Assembly: GCA_000310025.1 (NCBI GenBank)
Contig: FN649744.1
Location: forward strand, 1,273,818-1,337,817
Reading direction: 5' to 3'
Source: Ectocarpus siliculosus
Taxonomy: Eukaryota > Sar > Phaeophyceae > Ectocarpales > Ectocarpaceae
Length of the DNA stretch: 64,000 bases
Shown: positions 46,310-57,712 of the stretch, piece after piece
Layout: each line of letters starts with the position of its first letter
How positions within the stretch are numbered: position 1 is the stretch's first letter
Notes under the pieces: model-generated
The model's input: only the letters and a program-made list of their open reading frames with translations
Told to the model about the DNA's origin: nothing
Databases searched by the model: none
Translations under genes and position numbers: made by a program

Positions 46310-46822
46310 ATGAAGACGAAAAGTTCAAACGTGATTGCGGCTCCGAATGAGAAGACCGTGCTCATGTACATAGTTGAGGAATGCTCGTTGAACAAGAAGG
46401 AGAGAGAGGAAGTAGACATGACTGAGCTGCCAAAAGTAGAGGGAAGATACAGGGAGATGATTGAGGCATGGAATAGCCAGGAGAATACGGTAGCTGTACT
46501 GGGGCATAGGAAGTGGGTTGAAAAGGCGGGAAGTGATATCGATAGGATTGTAGATGGATTAGGGAAGGCATTCTTGAGCCTCATTTGGCAAAGTCGGAAG
46601 AAACGATTGGCCATCGGTGATCGGTCCTGTGGGAACACGGTACTCCGTCCTCTAGAGGATGCAGAACATAAGAGTACCCCCCCGCCCCTCCAACTCCATA
46701 CAATTTCCTTTACAAGTCGAGTCCATACAAAACAATCTTATCTAAAGGGGGCACATTTCATGCACGAGGGTAGTACAATCCACGTGGCGAGCTTGTCTGT
46801 CCCGCAGCCGACGGCACCGTAG
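46310..46822 (+). CDS. Hypothetical protein, 170 codons
   Basis: Starts MKTKSSNVIAAPNEKTVLMY and includes EECSLNKKEREEVDMTELPK, EMIEAWNSQENTVAVLGHRK and IDRIVDGLGKAFLSLIWQSR. The charged, mixed composition in the first 120 codons looks protein-like, whereas the last 50 codons look random. A TAG lies two codons before the ATG, after a stretch reading PGTWAFEDANEELGR in the same frame, so an older, longer frame may have been broken. No family recognised. Confidence 0.3.
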   Translation: MKTKSSNVIAAPNEKTVLMYIVEECSLNKKEREEVDMTELPKVEGRYREMIEAWNSQENTVAVLGHRKWVEKAGSDIDRIVDGLGKAFLSLIWQSRKKRLAIGDRSCGNTVLRPLEDAEHKSTPPPLQLHTISFTSRVHTKQSYLKGAHFMHEGSTIHVASLSVPQPTAP

Positions 46823-47468
46823 CAGAGGTTGGAGGAGGGTTAGGGTTAGGGAGGAGGGGGGAGGATGAAGGCACTCGAGGCGAAAGCGCTCTAAGAAGCG
46901 GCTGTAAACTCTTGTTGAGGGAGGTGGGGCTCGTGCAAATTGCAATTGTGTACGGGTGTTGCACGCGGCGAAGGTGAAACCACCACCGTAGGCTTATCGC
47001 CGGCCCCTCTCAGGTATTTCCCGACTTGAGCAAGGTTGGATTGGTGATGTTCCACGGATGGCTTTCATGTGTTAATTAGTTCTGGTGTGTCGATTGTTGG
47101 TGTTATTTCGCCATCTTCGCCCAAGGTAAAATGGTCGTGGTGGACTTGTCGCAGAAGCTATGAGAAGTTCTGAGCTTTGCAGCTTGGGGGGTTGTCCCAA
47201 GCACTACTGTATATTTCAAAGACTTCAAAACCAACTACAATGTCCCCAGCCCATCACAGCTATTCTACGAAGTATCAATCTACTTCTTCCGGAGCCGGAT
47301 GTACATAATATGTTCTCAAAGTTATCAAACTACTCTTCTAACAGGGTCCTTTGTGGACGTGCCGTAAACACCAGCACACGCAAGCACACGCAATTGAGGG
47401 GGAGGAAAGCAAGAAAGCCTGCACAAAATGTACCGCGAAAAATAGAAAATTTCTTCGCCGCCCTAAAT
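46823..47468. other. Spacer
   Basis: Contains 'gggttagggttaggg' at about 46836-46850 beside G-rich DNA and an AT-richer stretch to 47468. No gene supported. Confidence 0.4.
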
Positions 47469-48005
47469 CTCCCACACTACTGACAGTTTTGCTAAACCGC
47501 CCATGGGACATCCATGGGTCACCCATCCGCCCATCGGGTCTCCATGGGCTCCTCATGGGCCGTCCATGGGCCGCCCATGGGCAGGCCCATGAAGAGCCCA
47601 TGGGCGGCCCATGAAGTGCCCACCGTGGGCACTTCAACCTAGAACTTCGCCACCGGCCTATAAATCTAGAACTTGGCCACCTTCACATCAACCTAGAATT
47701 TAGCTATTTACCAGCGCCAACCTAGCACGTATCGTGTGGGCTTGGTGTTAGGATGAGGGTTAGCGGTAGGGCCATTTGCCCCAATAGTGTCTATATATTA
47801 TGTATTGTTTAGCAGTACACTGGTTCGATTGAAGCTCTCATCGGTCGCCCTTGGGCTTCCCATGGGTTGCCCATGGGCGGCCCATATGGGCTGCCCATGG
47901 GCATGCCCATGCCCATGGGCATGGGCATGGGCGTGCCCATGGGTGACCCATGGGTGACCCATGGGAGTTCCATGGGTTTTGGGAAAACTGTAGAAAGTGT
48001 GGGAG
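47469..48005. mobile_element. CCCATGGG foldback element, copy with both ends
   Basis: Inverted ends: CTCCCACACTacTgACAGTT at 47469 and, on the other strand from 48005, CTCCCACACTttctACAGTT. Inside each end is a dense array of CCCATGGG/GCCCATGGGC palindromes (47500-47630 and 47860-47975). The 200-base centre has 'ctagaacttcgccaccggc', 'tagcacgtatcgtgtgggcttgg' and degenerate TTAGGG words. No ORF, so non-autonomous. Confidence 0.8.
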
Positions 48006-49758
48006 ACCCACACCGCATGACCACGGACTGCTTGTCCCCCACCTCTGATACCTGGCGTTAGGAAACCCACGGGCAGCAAAACAAAGAAGGCGCCCTACTC
48101 TGTGACGTGCACTATCTCTGTGTTCTGCTGAGCACGGTTCAACCAAATATGGCAACTATAGGTGACGAGGGCCTGAGGACGACGGAGTGCGCCATTCCAC
48201 CGCCTGCAATATAATGTTCTTCTCTACTCGGCATGAAGGGTGACGAAAAAGGGGTATCATCAATAAGAAAACGATATTTATGTTTTCGCAAGAGGTGCCC
48301 AACCCCCCCAACTCTACGATACTGGTATGAAACAAGCAAAATATTGAAAACGCCCGTAGAAGGGATAGAATACGTTGGAAACGTTTGGTATGTTACAGTA
48401 CACGTTGAGATGGACAAGGCAAGGGTGAATCAGCGTACGGTGACTGTGCGCGTTGTGGTGAGCGCATACCAGTAGAGCCGGAAAACGTAGTCGTCGGAGT
48501 TTTCCCTCCTTCCAAGAGCCCCCCCCCCCCCTCCCCCATCACCTATTCGGGGTGGAGGCGTGAAATCGGAGTTTCCCCGCAGGAGCGGATCGTATTTTCT
48601 CCCCCCTTTTTCGATTCCCGCCCGGGGGGAGGTTGGTGTCAGAAAATAGAACCCACTTCCCGGCGGTGGAAAACCTCGAACGATAACGGTATTCAACCCA
48701 CCGAAAGAAGGTCATTGAATACCAAGGACAACTGCGTGATCGTTGGAGACTGAATTTATCAATCTGAGCCGCGTGTACTTGAAAATCAACGGGGCCCCAC
48801 AAGTTGTAGGTAACCTTTCTGTCGCGCCACGACTAAACATGACATACTTCATCACCCCCAACGTCAACTTCACCCCCCCCCGTCTTAACCACAAGCATGG
48901 TATTTCCCGCCGTACTACACATACAATATAGGTTGGCTGATCAATAGTGCCTTCGCGTTCGTCTGCCCATAAACTTCTTCTGCACGAATGCACGTATTAT
49001 TAGCGCACAGCTACGACGATGTTGTCGTGGGTGTGGTGCCTCTAGGCGAACGTTCGCACGTTCGCACCTGTCTTAGGTCAGCCGGCTCTGTGAAGGTACT
49101 CGAGAACAAATTTCCGCACAGTGATGGGCACGAGGAGAGATTACATGGTTCGAAAAAAAAGGTAGATAATATGTCGGCGAGCAGTCAAAAGCGCTGCAAG
49201 ACTCCCGTAACGAGGAACAAATACATGGAAGTAGGTACTTGGCTTCGATCGGAATGACGGTAGAGTAAAGACTAACAATACCACCATGTATCAATTTGGC
49301 TGACGAGCCCGAGTCGAGATTGAAGAATACAAGCGGTCCACAGCGGCATGGGAATACCTGCTCGTCGGCTCCATGTATCTCCTAGCCTGAACGAAAAGGA
49401 AGATGTGTCGACTCGGACATTCAAATATACCACAAGTTACGGCTAGGAACTAGGAAGGTACAAAGGTTTGAGACGCACATCGTCGTGCTGCTAGATGCCA
49501 CACTCACACGGGTCATTTGTGATATTTGGTCCACCAGGTAACTTCCGTGAGCAAGGGGTAACATGTCCATAGGCAAATTACCCTGGGCACTTCCACTTTC
49601 GGTTTCTTTTACCTCACTGGCAAGACCCCAAAAGAATGGGGTTACCCAAAGAATGCCGGTACCACTCCTCCCCCCGCGAAAACGTGCCAAACAAGAAAGG
49701 GGGTCTGCATTCAGTGCAAGAATAATATTTTCGCGCGCTCCTGTTTCAGCGACTCCCA
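48006..49758. other. No confident gene; two short protein-like frames
   Basis: Plus frame 48233-48475 ends with GNVWYVTVHVEMDK and NQRTVTVRVVVSAYQ, and 48743-48931 has VYLKINGAPQVVGN. Both look faintly protein-like but have no family match or splice partners. C/G runs occur near 48520 and 48610. Confidence 0.3.
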
Positions 49759-49960
49759 GCCCCCCCGGTGTTTGCAATCGGGGTTGGGTTTTCGTCGTTT
49801 GGCAACGACGTTGTAAAACAAGCCGCCCCCCCCGGTGTTTGCCTTCGGGGTTGGGCGTTCGTCGCGTGGCAATGACGTTATAAAACAAGCCGCCCTCCCC
49901 CGGTGTTTGCCATCGGGATTGGGTTTTCGTCGCTTGGCAGCGATGTTGTAAAACAAGCCG
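49759..49960. repeat. Three-copy minisatellite, unit 67-68 bases
   Basis: The phrase 'ggtgtttgc' recurs at 49767, 49834 and 49902, each followed by 'atcgggGttgggttttcgtcg', 'tggcaacgacgttgtaaaac' and 'aagccgcc' with small changes. C-runs at unit starts vary in length. Confidence 0.8.
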
Positions 49961-50740
49961 ATCGATCACTTCGTGAGCTCGGCAACCAGGTTTCCGCTTT
50001 TTTTTGCTTTTTTTTTTTTTTGCGGTAACCATGAATGGTGGTCGAGCAGAAAATATTGTGCGGGGTCGAGAACCCTCACTCCGCGCAAGGGAGATGATCG
50101 CACCACGTGGTGTTAAAATGGTCAAGCACCCTCGAGGCAGTTACACAGTGCTTACAACTATGGGGGTGAAAGCACCAGAAAGCAAATTAAGGCATACGCA
50201 GCTGTCGTCCGTACGCAAGGAAGTAAGCACAAGATGCCGAACACCCCTAGCAGGATGCAGCTCACCCTTCATACGACTCGCCGAATACCTCACGGCGCTT
50301 CGTGCTTGGTGATGTGAGAGCCTGGTCCGGTGAGAACCCGGCGTGCTCCGTCCCGGCTTTGTAGGGATGCGAAGTCAATGGTCTAACGACTACGGCATGC
50401 ACGACTATGAGTACACCTCCTCCGCTGTTTCAGTGACTCGGCATATTTGTATTTGTTGACAAACGTCAGAGAGACGCCATTGTTAGGTGGTATGATGAGC
50501 TACGATGAGGATAGTTTCTTGAGATAATGCATTGTTTGATTCTTGGATAGTAGCCAAAACGAAGGATTTTTTATTCCCTACGGACGGAGGATTATTGGGC
50601 ACGTATCGGGTGTAAACGGAGTCAACCAGACGCCAATACACAAAGAACCATCTCCATCCATCCGTCTTGGCCAAAGCCGTTGTTTGGCGGGAATTCCACA
50701 GGGCGCCCATGGCTTCATATTGGCGTGGGGCCCATGGGGT
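49961..50740. other. Spacer before a foldback element
   Basis: T-run near 50000-50020; otherwise nothing recognisable. A few CCATGGG words appear from 50700, just outside the element. Confidence 0.4.
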
Positions 50741-51146
50741 CTCCCGCACTTTCAACAGTTTTCCCAAACGACCCATGGGACTCCCATGGGTGACCCATGG
50801 GTGACCCATGGGCACTTTGATGCCCATGGGCGGCCCATCAGTAACCTATGGGAAGCCCATGGGCGGCCAATGAGAGCCCTTCAACCGAACCAGGATATCA
50901 TCTGCGTTGGAACGGGCAATATAGCGGTAAATGATCCTAACCCTAACGATAACCCTAACGATAACCCCAAGCCCACACGATACGTGCTCGGTTGGCGCTG
51001 GTGGCTAAGTACTAGGTTGATGTGCAGGTGGTAAAGTTCTATGTTGATATGCCAGTGGCGAAGTTCTAGGTTGAAGTGCCCATGGGCCGCCCATGGGCAC
51101 CCCGTTAGGCCCATGGTCGTTTGGGAAACGTTCAGTAGTGTGGGAG
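50741..51146. mobile_element. CCCATGGG foldback element, inverted copy
   Basis: Ends CTCCCGCACTttcaACAGTT at 50741 and, inverted from 51146, CTCCCACACTactgaACGTT. Arrays of CCCATGGG flank a centre that is the reverse complement of the 47.5-kb core, including 'cctaaccctaacgataaccctaacgataacccc' (telomere-like), 'aagcccacacgatacgtgct' and 'ccagtggcgaagttctagg'. Confidence 0.8.
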
Positions 51147-51843
51147 ATTGCGGGAAGCGGGACACCCCCCCGCGCTGAGGGCGCGTCGACCAGAAGGCCA
51201 TGTCCGGGTGTCACATCCAGCTATGCTAACATGCTATACTGATAGCGCCAAAGTATTGCGTATTTCCTTAGTCAACTCGTTAGCGGTGTTGCAAAGAAAA
51301 AACACACGTACGCGTGAAGACGTATCTTCAGACTTATCTTCAGTATGGTTACATGTCCGCAGCGTTCCTATCAAGCTGAGGAGAATCACGAGGCAGTCGG
51401 TGCGTATGGAACTAAAATGTGAAATCCAATGGGGATTGGCGTCGTCCTTCAAATCTGAAAGCCCGCCTTGTTATTTTGTCCAACTGCAGTGGCCTGTTGC
51501 TGTTCTCCCCTCGATTGATGCCTGCCTGAGTTGTATCACTCCACAGGGTTGTGGATTCTAGTGGGATAGTCCATGAGCTTCTCATGAGATCATTATTGCG
51601 TTCAGGCTAAGGTAAACACCAATCGGCCTCATCCACAAGGTCGAACCAAACGCTGCTGTAGACTATGCAGTGTGCACCTCTTTTCTCCAAACGCCTCTGG
51701 CCGGGAGCAACCACCAGTGCGCTGTTTATCCAGAGGCGGCAGGGAGCTCACGGTTTCTCTGGTGCTAAACAAGTGTTTCACAAAAGTCATGGCCCTTTGG
51801 TGGGATCTAACACTCTCAGCCTCTCTCTGTGTCTTGCATACAG
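51147..51843. other. Upstream region of the modular gene
   Basis: Promoter and 5' untranslated sequence of the gene starting at 51844 should lie here. A pyrimidine tract ending CATACAG stands directly before the ATG, so a 5' leader intron is possible. No TATA box is singled out. Confidence 0.35.
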
Positions 51844-54800
51844 ATGTCGCATATTCCGGGTCCAGACCTCGAGGCTGGCACTCCGGTCCTCTTGGCGACA
51901 AGTTACAGCCGTGAAGGAACACTGATTGACGGCGGCCCTCCTGACGCCAATGGTCGATACCACGTCGAGTACTACACCCGTAATGTTGTTGGGCGCAAGA
52001 AACTCACTAAGGAATTGTTCTCTGTCGCCGAGTTGGCGCTGTCATTGATCGATTGGTGAGTTCTGGAAGTGTAGGTCGCATGAAAGACGTGTCCACGTTC
52101 TGAATCATTCCAAAATAGAGTCTTACCTCAGTTGATGGCGCGATGGTGAGATGCTGTGACATGTTTGATGTGTGTGTCTGTGTGAATCTATACTACATAA
52201 CCGGCTCACGAACGACATGACGTGAGTCTTGACAGTAGTACGGCGGCTAAAAACGGAACACGCTTCTAAACCGTAATTAGGGACCGCGTGAGGCAGGGTC
52301 ACGAACGAGGCTAGACTAGACGAATTTCCGGATAAAATATTCTCAAGCAGTAGCAAACGAAGGGATATGCACGTATCTGCCGAGGTTTGTACTTTCTACT
52401 CTTATTCGTTTCGGCTCTCTCCGTGTGTTGTTTGTCCTACATATCATCCCCCTTGTGGTCACTCCTACACTTTCTTGGCAGTTTTCTGTCCCCCCACGCA
52501 AGGGTGCCCGTAAAGAGTCATCCCGCACACAAACTATTGGTACCTACTTTGGTGCTCACGCCACCTTCATACGGAGGGCACATCGCGCGTGCTACTATAG
52601 TGACGAAGTTACACGATGTTGGTGCTCTCTTGATTGATACCTGGTACGGACGAACCCGGTTTGTGTTATCTGGCTTGGGCATTCGCAAGCGAGGATTCAG
52701 GTCGCGCAAAGGGTGCCCCAAAGAAACAATTGGTCCCCACCGTAGGCCCAATATGCTATATATAGGAATTTGAGTTCCGGCACCCCCCCCCCACGAAATT
52801 GTTCAAAAATATTTTCGGGCACCCTTACACCCCGTTAGGTGGAAAAAAAGCCAGGTCGAAGGTGTTGCTCCTCTTTTACACCATCTCCTATATCTTGTTG
52901 TTGGTTCGTCACTTTTGTAGACTATCCGACAATTCTCCTCCGCACCCTATTCCCCCTGAATATTTCTCTTCTGTACATCGCCACCTTCCTTCGAGCTCTC
53001 CCTTCCTCCTCCGTTCGTCTGCGTCACCATTGCCATGTTTTCCACTGTCTTTCCCGTCACCTCTGAGAGTTTGCTTTAGTACTCAAGGTAATCCAGGTTG
53101 CACGGGCGTCTTTTCTGACCCACCGCGCCTTCCCCATACACCCATTCACACAGGCCAAGGAAAAAATTCTTCTGGCGAGCTTCGACATCTGGCGGGGAGG
53201 TGAATCTCTTCCTTCCAGCGGGCACAAGTGTGGTCATCGTATCGTCAAAGTACACTCGGGGCAAACTTGTCGTGGGTGGGCCCCCGACATCAGATGATGG
53301 TTACCTGGTTGCCTACGAACACCAGCAGGGTGCGGCGGGGGAGGAGAAGCATCACATTGAAAAGCTTGCCGTACCTCTTGAAGCCTGGTGAGGTTGTGCG
53401 CGGGTTGCGAAACCTACTCACGGAGAGCTTGTAACCCTCGAGGTTGGTCGAAGAGCATGAATTTCGTTCGAACAACACCTCACCACATTCTGCCAAAGTC
53501 GCACCCTCTTTTTCTGCTCATGGACCCCTAACTGGGCTGTTCGTGTTCAACCCCAGGTGGACGCCCCCGTCTTGGCCAGACCTGCCAGCCGGTTTGAAGG
53601 TTCATGTGATACATGAGACAGCTATCATCAAACGGCTGTCAGTTTCGATGGACAAGCCACCATCCGCGTACGGTCGGTACTTGATCACCCAAGCAGACGG
53701 GAAGTGCTGGAAGTTACCGTTGTACTCTCTCATGGCGCCGTTGTCAAGCTGGTGAGAATTCTTCCGAGCATTGCGCTCATCACCCAAGCCGTTTTCTCCT
53801 GTTCGAGCTTCAATGCCACTATCCTGACTCGTGTGCATGCAGAAAGCCCGGTTGGTCGTCACAGTAAAACGCGCTGTACATGTGCCGAGTCTGCGACGTC
53901 GAATGTACGTTCCCAACCCTGAACGAATCCATGCTAGTCTACAGTGGCCATTCCATTGCTGGAGGGCAGATCCATCCACAGAGCGACGGCACTTCCTGAC
54001 CTGAACCTCCAGTTTGATACAGCGCCGCCGGGGCCAATGAGCTGAGTCGGCAAAAAGTGTTTGATGTTGCAACACTGTTTTCCAAATCTCCTAGCCAACA
54101 TCGCCTCATTGGCGGACGTCAGACCCGCTCTGGCTGTTTCTTGTTTGAAACAAGGCGCTGTGGACATGTCGCGGACCTGAACGGTACATAGCCTTGAGAA
54201 CGCGCCCACAACGTGTGCCCAGCCGCCACCTTGCCCGATGGAGGCGTCCACCATGTGGTGCATGGGTTTCTGTTTTATATTCCTCGCAGAACCGCTTGGT
54301 TTCAACTTGTTGCACTGCTATCATCATCGGTCCAATTTGGTATTCAACCATTTGTCAGGTGGGTTGGACCCTCCGCCTTCGATGGGGCGGGGCAACCGTA
54401 CCCCAAGTTGCCAGAGGGTATGACGGTACTAGCACGATCTCCCGACGATTTGATGGAGTTGGTCACTCTCATGAACGGCCCTGCTGCAGATGGAACCTAC
54501 CAGGTTCACAGTCCGGCTTGGGACAAGATTTACCACCTGAGCGGAAAGATCCTCGCAGTGTCCCTCGAAACCCGGTAAGCGCGTGACATACTCTGGGTTT
54601 TGCGAAATATTAAGTCAAGGCCAGCGTTCAGTGTGGATATTGAAGCCCGAAGCTCGTATCAATGAGTCGTGGCGGGTGGCTTACCTATTCCCCACGTCAT
54701 CCCTCGACCACACACTCTTGAGCTGCGTCACAGGTTACACCTGCACCAGATGGACGCGATGAAGCAAGACATATACTCGTTCAAAGCCCAAGTGGGGGGA

Positions 54801-55856
54801 CAAGACGCTTCCATTAGTGACCTCAGGAGGAAAGAGATGACCACGGCCGCCGCCTTCACGAAGCAGAAGTCCGAATGCGAGAGGGCCAAAGAGCTCGTCA
54901 GTAAGATGCAAACCCAAGTGCGTGAAAAAGGCGCTTACATCAGTGAGCTCAAGAGGAAAGAGATGACCACGGCCGCCGCCCTCATGAAAAAGAAATCTGA
55001 ATGTGAAAGGGCCGAAGAGCGCATCAGCAAGATTGTCCAGGGTGAGAGGCTCATGCTCAGCTCAGCCGGCGAGCATGACTACGGCTCCAACCTTCCATCA
55101 CCGGCTGACCTTGTCCAGCGAATCGCGAGCATCCAAGATCAGCTCTTCGTGGACTGGGTCGCGGAAGCCCTGGGAGATCCCTGCAACACCTGGTTGGTAA
55201 GCCAGGATGCGATCGAGGCTATCGAAAACCCCAGGAACTTCGTGTTGCAAGTGCTTGTCGAGACAGCGCATGGGTGCTTTGGGCGCGTCCACGAATGTAT
55301 TTCTAGGCGGATGGACCTGATGACAAGTATCATGAGGGAGCTCGTGGGAGCGACCAACGATGGGCACCTTGCTGAAGAAGTGGCACAATTCAAGCGCAGC
55401 GCCTTCCACAAGGGATACAAAGAGATGTTCGCTGAGGTGTGCCCAGCATGTCCCATCAACCAGAGCGAGCTGGCTCGAGGTGTCTTTCACGGGCTTGACG
55501 CGTGCGTCTCCGTTTCGAAGATTTCGCCGAATGGTCCCACCGCACTGTTCGACGCGACACAGGTAGCCTACGAGGATATCGTCAAAGCCCTTCTCTTGAC
55601 GTTCTTGGAGTGCGAAGTTCAGCGGTCAGCCCCACTGAAGTTCTCGGAGAAGTTTGGAAGCAGGGAGGCTTGGAACCCTAGCGAGCACCACAAGGATACA
55701 TTCGACCCGTCGTATGAAGGAGACAAACTCGTGGAGGGGAACACCCAGGTGCAGGTGGTCATCCCTCGCCTTTTCTGGGAGAAGAAGATGGCTGACGATG
55801 ACAGTATTTCAAGGTATTTTGAAACCCAGGCTTCCTTTGTCGTTCCCAGTGCGTGA
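51844..55856 (+). CDS. Four-module, coiled-coil protein of unknown function; one module per exon
   Basis: Five exons: 51844-52055, 53154-53387, 53557-53751, 54359-54574, 54734-55856. All four introns are phase 2 and the joined frame gives 659 residues. Residues 1-285 are four related modules, one per exon: (L)xxGTxVxxxS, a spacer, G-G-P-P-x-x-x-G-x-Y-x-V, then an L-rich end. Examples are GGPPDANGRYHVEYYTR, GGPPTSDDGYLVAY, KPPSAYGRYLITQ and NGPAADGTYQVHS. The G-x-V...Y-x-V pattern suggests a small beta-barrel (Tudor/SH3-like), which is inference. Residues about 290-400 are a coiled coil containing a 43-residue unit twice (ISDLRRKEMTTAAA, ISELKRKEMTTAAA). The C-terminal 260 residues (DWVAEALGDPCNTWLVS, LVIPRLFWEKK-like end) match nothing I know. 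ATG 51844 is the first in-frame ATG. Gene model strong, function unknown. Confidence 0.8.
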
Positions 55857-56168
55857 GCTGTTAGTTGCGAGAGAGAATTAATATTTTTAGGGATCCACGC
55901 AGCAAAGGGCCACGCAACAACGCGTGCGCCGTAGTACAACAGCCCAACATCCTATTTTCATTGCACCAGACTCCTATTCGGTATATTCTGGGGAGGGGGT
56001 GTTCTTCTTTGTCCAGATACTGATGGCCATGAGGTTGCCTTTCATGTTACGCGTGCGGCAGGGATCCGCCTGGCCGGTGAGAATCCGGCATGAGGGTAGG
56101 GAGAAGCGTGCAGGCATGACATGAGTTTTTCCCGATTTCGAAAGTGCGGAGGTGCACATTGAGGAAAA
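55857..56168. other. 3' flank of the modular gene
   Basis: Likely 3' untranslated region followed by spacer. No repeat assigned until 56169. Confidence 0.4.
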
Positions 56169-56263
56169 GGGCCGGTGTAAAACCGGCGACGAGGACCCGG
56201 TCAAAAGTAGTAGGGTACGGAGATATTGTTGTCTTGGTAATATTGAATCGTATTACTGTAGGT
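56169..56263 (+). repeat. Direct repeat F, left of the truncated YR element
   Basis: 'gggccggtgtaaaaccggcg' through 'gaatcgtattactgtaggt'. Recurs at 57951-58055 in the same orientation; the left copy lacks about 10 bases. Contains a CCGG...CCGG mini-hairpin. The two copies bracket the truncated YR element. Confidence 0.8.
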
Positions 56264-56266
56264 CGA

Positions 56267-57108
56267 TCGAGCTAGACTTGTCGTCTGCGATGTTGAAAGG
56301 TGCGCTAAGGGGGATTGCGAGGAACCACGTGGCTATGGGGGCGGTACGCCGTGTGCGCCTGCCTGTGTCTTGGCGTATGCTGCTGGAAGGGGAAAGCGCA
56401 AGCCAAAACTGGGGGGAAGGGGGCAGAGTGATGTGTCTGTGTCTGTGCCTGTCCTATCTCTTCATCACACGGTCTGATGAGGTGTTCGCGAATGACGCGG
56501 GCAGGGTGCATGAGGCACACTGTCTTACGAGGGCGGACGTAGCATTGTTTGCCGGCGAGACGCAACTACACTTTAGTCACTATCGTAGTAGAGCAGACCG
56601 TGTCGAAATGAGGTTTAGAGGACACAAGGCCGATCAAGAGCAGAAAGGCAACATACGGGTTCGTACGCGAGACGAAGTCACCGGACCGCAGTCAGGTGTG
56701 AGAGCACGCGGCGGCGCGGTGGCTCTTGTGGTGGAGCTATTATCGTGTCATGCGACGTTGCCTGACTCCGCACCGTTGGCTTCGTACCGTAGTGGAAGAG
56801 CTGTGAGAGTAGTGAGGTATAGTGCTGCCCTCCGTGCAGTCAGAGAAGTGGTAGCGAAGTCGTGGCGTAACCCCCAGGAGTACGCGTTGCACTCGTTGCG
56901 AATTGGAGGCGCGACGGCTCTTGCATCGGGCGGAGACGTCGCAGAACGAATGATTCAGAGAGAAGGAAAGTGGAGGTCGGATGCCTACAAGCCGTACGCG
57001 CGAAACAATGTAGAGGATTCGCGGCGAGTGTCACGGAAACTTACAGACGGCAGCAGGATAGTATCGAGACAGCCGGGGGAGGGGACCGTGTGGGGAACGG
57101 ATAGTTGA
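56267..57108 (+). pseudogene. Truncated tyrosine recombinase
   Basis: Homologous to the full recombinase from ELDLSSAMLKGALRGIARNH to the C-terminus, with few changes. The catalytic block is intact (ITRSDEVF, HSLRIGGATALASGG, EGKWRSDAYKPYAR). The missing N-terminal domain should prevent DNA binding. The frame is open upstream into repeat F (RSI-ELDL...), but no matching start is evident. Confidence 0.85.
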
Positions 57109-57145
57109 CTTATTCGGTAGTCGTCCAGAAACTGACCTCGATGTG

Positions 57146-57383
57146 GGTGTTGTAGAATGGTGTGTGCCATTTGAGGACTTGGTTAGTTTTGGGACTCCTG
57201 CGTTTGCAGTCGTAGTCCCCCGGCTAGTATTTGTGGAGAGAGAGATGGATTTGTTATAGTTGATGCCGGCCTTCGCAGCTAGCGCGGCCGGAGAGACGAT
57301 GAGCGTTTCGTGCGTCTCTCTCCCCAACACGTAGCCTAGAAACGGAAGAAATAATGAAGCAATTCGACAGAAAACAAAATAAA
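57146..57383 (+). repeat. A1 repeat of the second YR element
   Basis: 238 bases; reverse complement of the A repeats at 31522 and 32091, with scattered substitutions. Confidence 0.85.
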
Positions 57384-57645
57384 AGGAAGTTTTGTTCGTC
57401 GAAGCAGATAGAATAAACTGGTGTTTATTTTGTAACAGTCGAATTAGAATTTGGCTTCATTTCTATCGGAAACCCAGGGTCACGGTGTTTGGAATGATTA
57501 GTCTTTAGTTGGGGGTGTCATCCCGTGATCGAGTCCACGCAGGGGCTGTAGCAAAGTCGGGTACTGTGTGAGAGCTACAGAGCGCGTCAAGCAACGGAAG
57601 GACAGCAGCAGCCGCCTAACGCAGTAGCGGCGGCAGTTTAGAAAA
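57384..57645 (+). repeat. B2 repeat of the second YR element
   Basis: 262 bases beginning aggaagttttgttcgtcgaa; inverse of 31828-32090. Confidence 0.85.
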
Positions 57646-57712
57646 TCCCGCCCTCCCATCCCTTTCTTTCGAAGGTGGGGGCATAAGCTCGGGAATATTC
57701 GGTATCTAGTCG

